Shown piece after piece: positions 62,047-64,000 of a stretch of 64,000 bases of DNA (within the stretch, counting starts at the first letter, position 1; every line of letters begins with the position of its first letter). This stretch comes from Segatella copri (lineage in GTDB: Bacteria; Bacteroidota; Bacteroidia; Bacteroidales; Bacteroidaceae), in the NCBI RefSeq assembly GCF_949820605.1, contig NZ_CATKVU010000006.1, forward strand, positions 3,204,001 through 3,268,000. The letters are read 5' to 3'. The position numbers and the translations under genes were made by a program. The notes beneath the pieces are model-generated. The model did not search any database, was not told the DNA's origin, and saw nothing but the letters and a program-made list of their open reading frames with translations.

Positions 62047-62054
62047 CAAAAGTA
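62047..62054 (-). promoter_or_regulatory. -7 box of the helicase gene
   Basis: TACTTTTG on the minus strand, followed by CACCCTATATG. The transcription start would fall at or just before the start codon at 62038. Confidence 0.45.
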
Positions 62055-62111
62055 GCGTATTTCTGCCGAATATGGAAAGAAAAAGAGATAAATATGTTTA
62101 AAGTTCCTGCT

Positions 62112-63080
62112 TTATTTATCCCAAAGCTGATAGTCGATTACCTTATTGTCGTTGGGCTGAATGCTGTCGCTTGCCGAAGATGCAGGTTCTTGGGCATTCT
62201 TCTCCAGATGATAATAACTCCCGGCCAGGGCTGCCAGTAGGGCGATGATGAGGGCACAGAGCAGGAGCAAGGCGTGGCGGTAACGGGGCGTACAGGACAG
62301 GCGCTGGCGCAATTGGGTGATGTTTTGCGGACGGCTTTGCGGGTCGCGGCAGCTACAGATTTCTGCCATCTTGCTGAGCGCCTTATCGCCCGTAGCCTTG
62401 GCCATGTCGCCCAGAACCATGCCCAGAGAATAAATATCGGCACGCGGTTCAGCCTTGGCAGCTGGTAGCATCTGTTCGGGAGCAATATAGCCCGAAGTTC
62501 CGGCTGGCGATTTCAATACGCAGAAAGAATCGCTATCCGAGAGACCGAAATCGATGAGCTTCACGTTCTGTCCGTTATGTGTAATCATGATGTTGGAAGG
62601 CTTCAGATCGCGATGAATCATCTGTTTGTTGTGCATGTATTCCAGCGCATCCATCAGCTGTCCTGCTATCTTGCGGGCGAGTTCTGCCGAGAGGGCATTC
62701 TTCTTGATGAGCTGCTCCAGATTATCGCCGTCAATATATTCCATCACCACTACCGTGCCCAGGTTGTCAACCTTTTCCAGGTCGATGGTACGGCAGATAT
62801 TGGGATGTTCCAGCTGCTGGCCTATTTCAAACTCCTTGGCGAGTGCCTGGCGGTAAATAGGGGTGTAGAGAAAATCGTTCTTGAGACATTTCAACATGAA
62901 ACGCTTGCCGTATTTGGTGGCTGTAAAGATGCGTGTATGGCCCGAAATAGACACGTAGCATTGGTGGAGATTGCTGAATGCATCCTCCACAGGCAAGGGG
63001 TTTGAATTGCTCATCTCCTTGCTGATATCCTCGGTAAATCCCGATGTCGTTTTCTTCTTCTTTTCTTCAGTTTCTTCCAT
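62112..63080 (-). CDS. Ser/Thr protein kinase with a C-terminal membrane anchor
   Basis: 322 residues from ATG 63080 (a GTG two codons earlier is possible). Hanks-type kinase: catalytic loop MIHRDLKPSN, LIDFGLSDSD (DFG), GTSGYIAPEQ (APE) and DIYSLGMVLG. A Lys-rich N-terminus and a single membrane segment (HALLLLCALIIALLAALAGS, about 268-287) with a short tail follow, so the kinase domain is cytoplasmic. It stops 74 bases before the helicase ATG and lies 37 bases after the 63117 gene. Confidence 0.92.
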   Translation of the reverse strand: MEETEEKKKKTTSGFTEDISKEMSNSNPLPVEDAFSNLHQCYVSISGHTRIFTATKYGKRFMLKCLKNDFLYTPIYRQALAKEFEIGQQLEHPNICRTIDLEKVDNLGTVVVMEYIDGDNLEQLIKKNALSAELARKIAGQLMDALEYMHNKQMIHRDLKPSNIMITHNGQNVKLIDFGLSDSDSFCVLKSPAGTSGYIAPEQMLPAAKAEPRADIYSLGMVLGDMAKATGDKALSKMAEICSCRDPQSRPQNITQLRQRLSCTPRYRHALLLLCALIIALLAALAGSYYHLEKNAQEPASSASDSIQPNDNKVIDYQLWDK

Positions 63081-63116
63081 GCTCACGGATTCCTCTTTTT
63101 CTTGATTACTGTTATT

Positions 63117-63686
63117 TTATTTCTCGTTGATGCTGATGACGGTAAGTCCGCCGTTTCTGCCGGCTACGAACGAGGCAGTACGCTCGCCGCCACGCTCGAT
63201 GTAGGGCAGGAAGAGGGGCTGCTCCTTGATGAAACAGCCTGTTACGAAGCGGTCGCCAGGCTGCAGCTTGCTGTTCTCTGACTTCTCTATTTCATAGGTG
63301 CTGTCGCCCAGATAGCGGAGCTGCAGCAGACGGTTGGGACTCCAACCGATAGAAACAAGAGTACCTTCTTGTAAATCACTACTTACCAGCTGGTTTGCCT
63401 TGAAGAAGGAACTGTTGTACTTGGTGCTTGTCTTGAGCCAATGGGTAAATTCCATGTAGTTCCGATGACCGATATATTGGGAAAGCACATCGAGGGTTAC
63501 CATGCGTGGCTTGTGATTGTCGCTCACATAACCATAGAGTCGTTTGAGGGTGGATGGCGAAATAGTTCCACATGTTTTCTTATCCAGATAGAGTGAAAAC
63601 TCTTCGAAGTCGGTTGTCGTGGCAAGAATCTTGCCGTATTTCTGTTCTACGAGCGATTTGAGCTCTTCTATTTCGGGTGTTGTCAT
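63117..63686 (-). CDS. Cytoplasmic protein of unknown function next to the kinase
   Basis: 189 residues, no signal peptide. The N-terminal half is helical (IEELKSLVEQKYGKILATTT; SPSTLKRLYGYVSDNHKPRM, a possible DNA- or protein-binding repeat; VLSQYIGHRNYMEFTHWLKT). The C-terminal half is beta-rich with GWSPNRLLQLRYLGDSTYEI. It may be a substrate or partner of the kinase, from position only. Similar proteins are found in Bacteroidetes. Confidence 0.6.
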   Translation of the reverse strand: MTTPEIEELKSLVEQKYGKILATTTDFEEFSLYLDKKTCGTISPSTLKRLYGYVSDNHKPRMVTLDVLSQYIGHRNYMEFTHWLKTSTKYNSSFFKANQLVSSDLQEGTLVSIGWSPNRLLQLRYLGDSTYEIEKSENSKLQPGDRFVTGCFIKEQPLFLPYIERGGERTASFVAGRNGGLTVISINEK

Positions 63687-63721
63687 AATTTATCTTTTAA
63701 TTATATGATTCTTCAACATTT

Positions 63722-64000
63722 TTATTCTTCTACTATATGGGTGAATTTACCCCATATTTTATGGTTCTGATAGCTCTTTTTCATGCCTGCAGGCACGTGG
63801 AGCACGCAGGTGGCGAAGAAGCCTTCTACCTTGTTGGCGAAGGCGTTTTCTTCGCAGTAAGGAATCATGGAAGCTGAAACATAAAGGTCGGTAAGCGGAC
63901 TTTCGTCGAAGGCGTAGTTGCTGATTTGTTCTGTGTTGGCTCCCAGATACACTTTCGTGAGTTTCCGGCAGCCTTGGAAAACGCCTGTAGGAATCAGCTT
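63722..64000 (-). CDS. BspA-type leucine-rich repeat protein, N-terminal part outside the window
   Basis: The visible end reads KLIPTGVFQGCRKLTKVYLG, then ANTEQISNYAFDESPLTDLY and, finally, FATCVLHVPAGMKKSYQNHK and IVEE. LRR_5/BspA repeats (F-GC-KLT-V-LG..---I---AF) and the terminal LHVP-G--- YQ cap are clear. Such proteins are usually surface-exposed and bind host proteins or glycans. The start is beyond the right edge. Confidence 0.85.
   Translation of the reverse strand, partial: KLIPTGVFQGCRKLTKVYLGANTEQISNYAFDESPLTDLYVSASMIPYCEENAFANKVEGFFATCVLHVPAGMKKSYQNHKIWGKFTHIVEE

Overview
The window looks like chromosome of a Bacteroidota gut or oral bacterium, most probably Prevotellaceae (Prevotella/Segatella). 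Reasons: promoters follow the Bacteroidetes form (TTTG, about 19-20 bases, TAnnTTTG); exported proteins often carry Gln right after the signal peptidase site; and there are ECF sigma/FecR/TonB-receptor units with DUF4974- and STN-like domains, DUF6175-like and BspA-type proteins, and an IS1380-family element. Both ends cut genes (nanA at the left, a leucine-rich-repeat protein at the right). No CRISPR array, rRNA or phage was seen.

Layout. 1-3663: sialic acid transporter and lyase, with a divergent ROK regulator. 3664-5700: a decayed AAA ATPase copy, repeats and an outer membrane protein. 5710-18404: mostly housekeeping genes (metG, comM, two tRNAs, argH, pyrE, comF, recX, prmC, ribD) plus a short membrane peptide gene and a structured intergenic stretch. 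18466-20930: an accessory hotspot with an AAA ATPase behind a repeat array, a 22-bp array, a 290-bp palindromic MITE-like element and the tail of a lost transporter. 20964-31625: two ABC/efflux systems. The first (permease + ATPase) is divergent from a histidine kinase and a response regulator without an AAA+ domain. The second (TolC-like, HlyD-like, permease, ATPase) has a sigma-54 type promoter and paired upstream operators. 32014-38521: seven consecutive genes for exported proteins of unknown function. 38627-41016: the orphan 3' end of an ABC ATPase gene, a full AAA_14/DUF4143 ATPase behind its own repeat array, and a Fic protein. 41153-43755: an NtrB/NtrC-like pair. 43953-46745: a TonB receptor and a His/Cys-rich protein behind two palindromic operators, perhaps for a metal. 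46941-48242: two palindromic elements with one shared core and different arms, flanking a small exported protein with a second sigma-54 type promoter. 48823-56600: two tandem ECF sigma/anti-sigma/receptor units, nearly identical except for the receptor plug and barrel. 56627-58218: an IS1380-type element. 58236-64000: MATE exporter, helicase, Ser/Thr kinase and others.

How the parts connect. The operator in front of the NtrC-like gene (TGTCTAATAATTAGACG) recurs twice, 18 kb away, upstream of the sigma-54 promoter of the efflux operon, so the kinase/regulator pair probably drives that operon. The other regulator has no AAA+ domain and faces an ordinary TTTG/TAnnTTTG promoter with its own palindromes, which fits activation without sigma-54.

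The most unusual pattern is shared by all three AAA ATPase genes. Each is preceded by direct repeats of its own sequence at a fixed pitch (33, 33 and 53 bp, close to whole helical turns), with the promoter -33 box inside the promoter-proximal repeat. This suggests gene-specific control and is the best candidate here for an undescribed system. The exported seven-gene cluster and the core-plus-arms elements come next.
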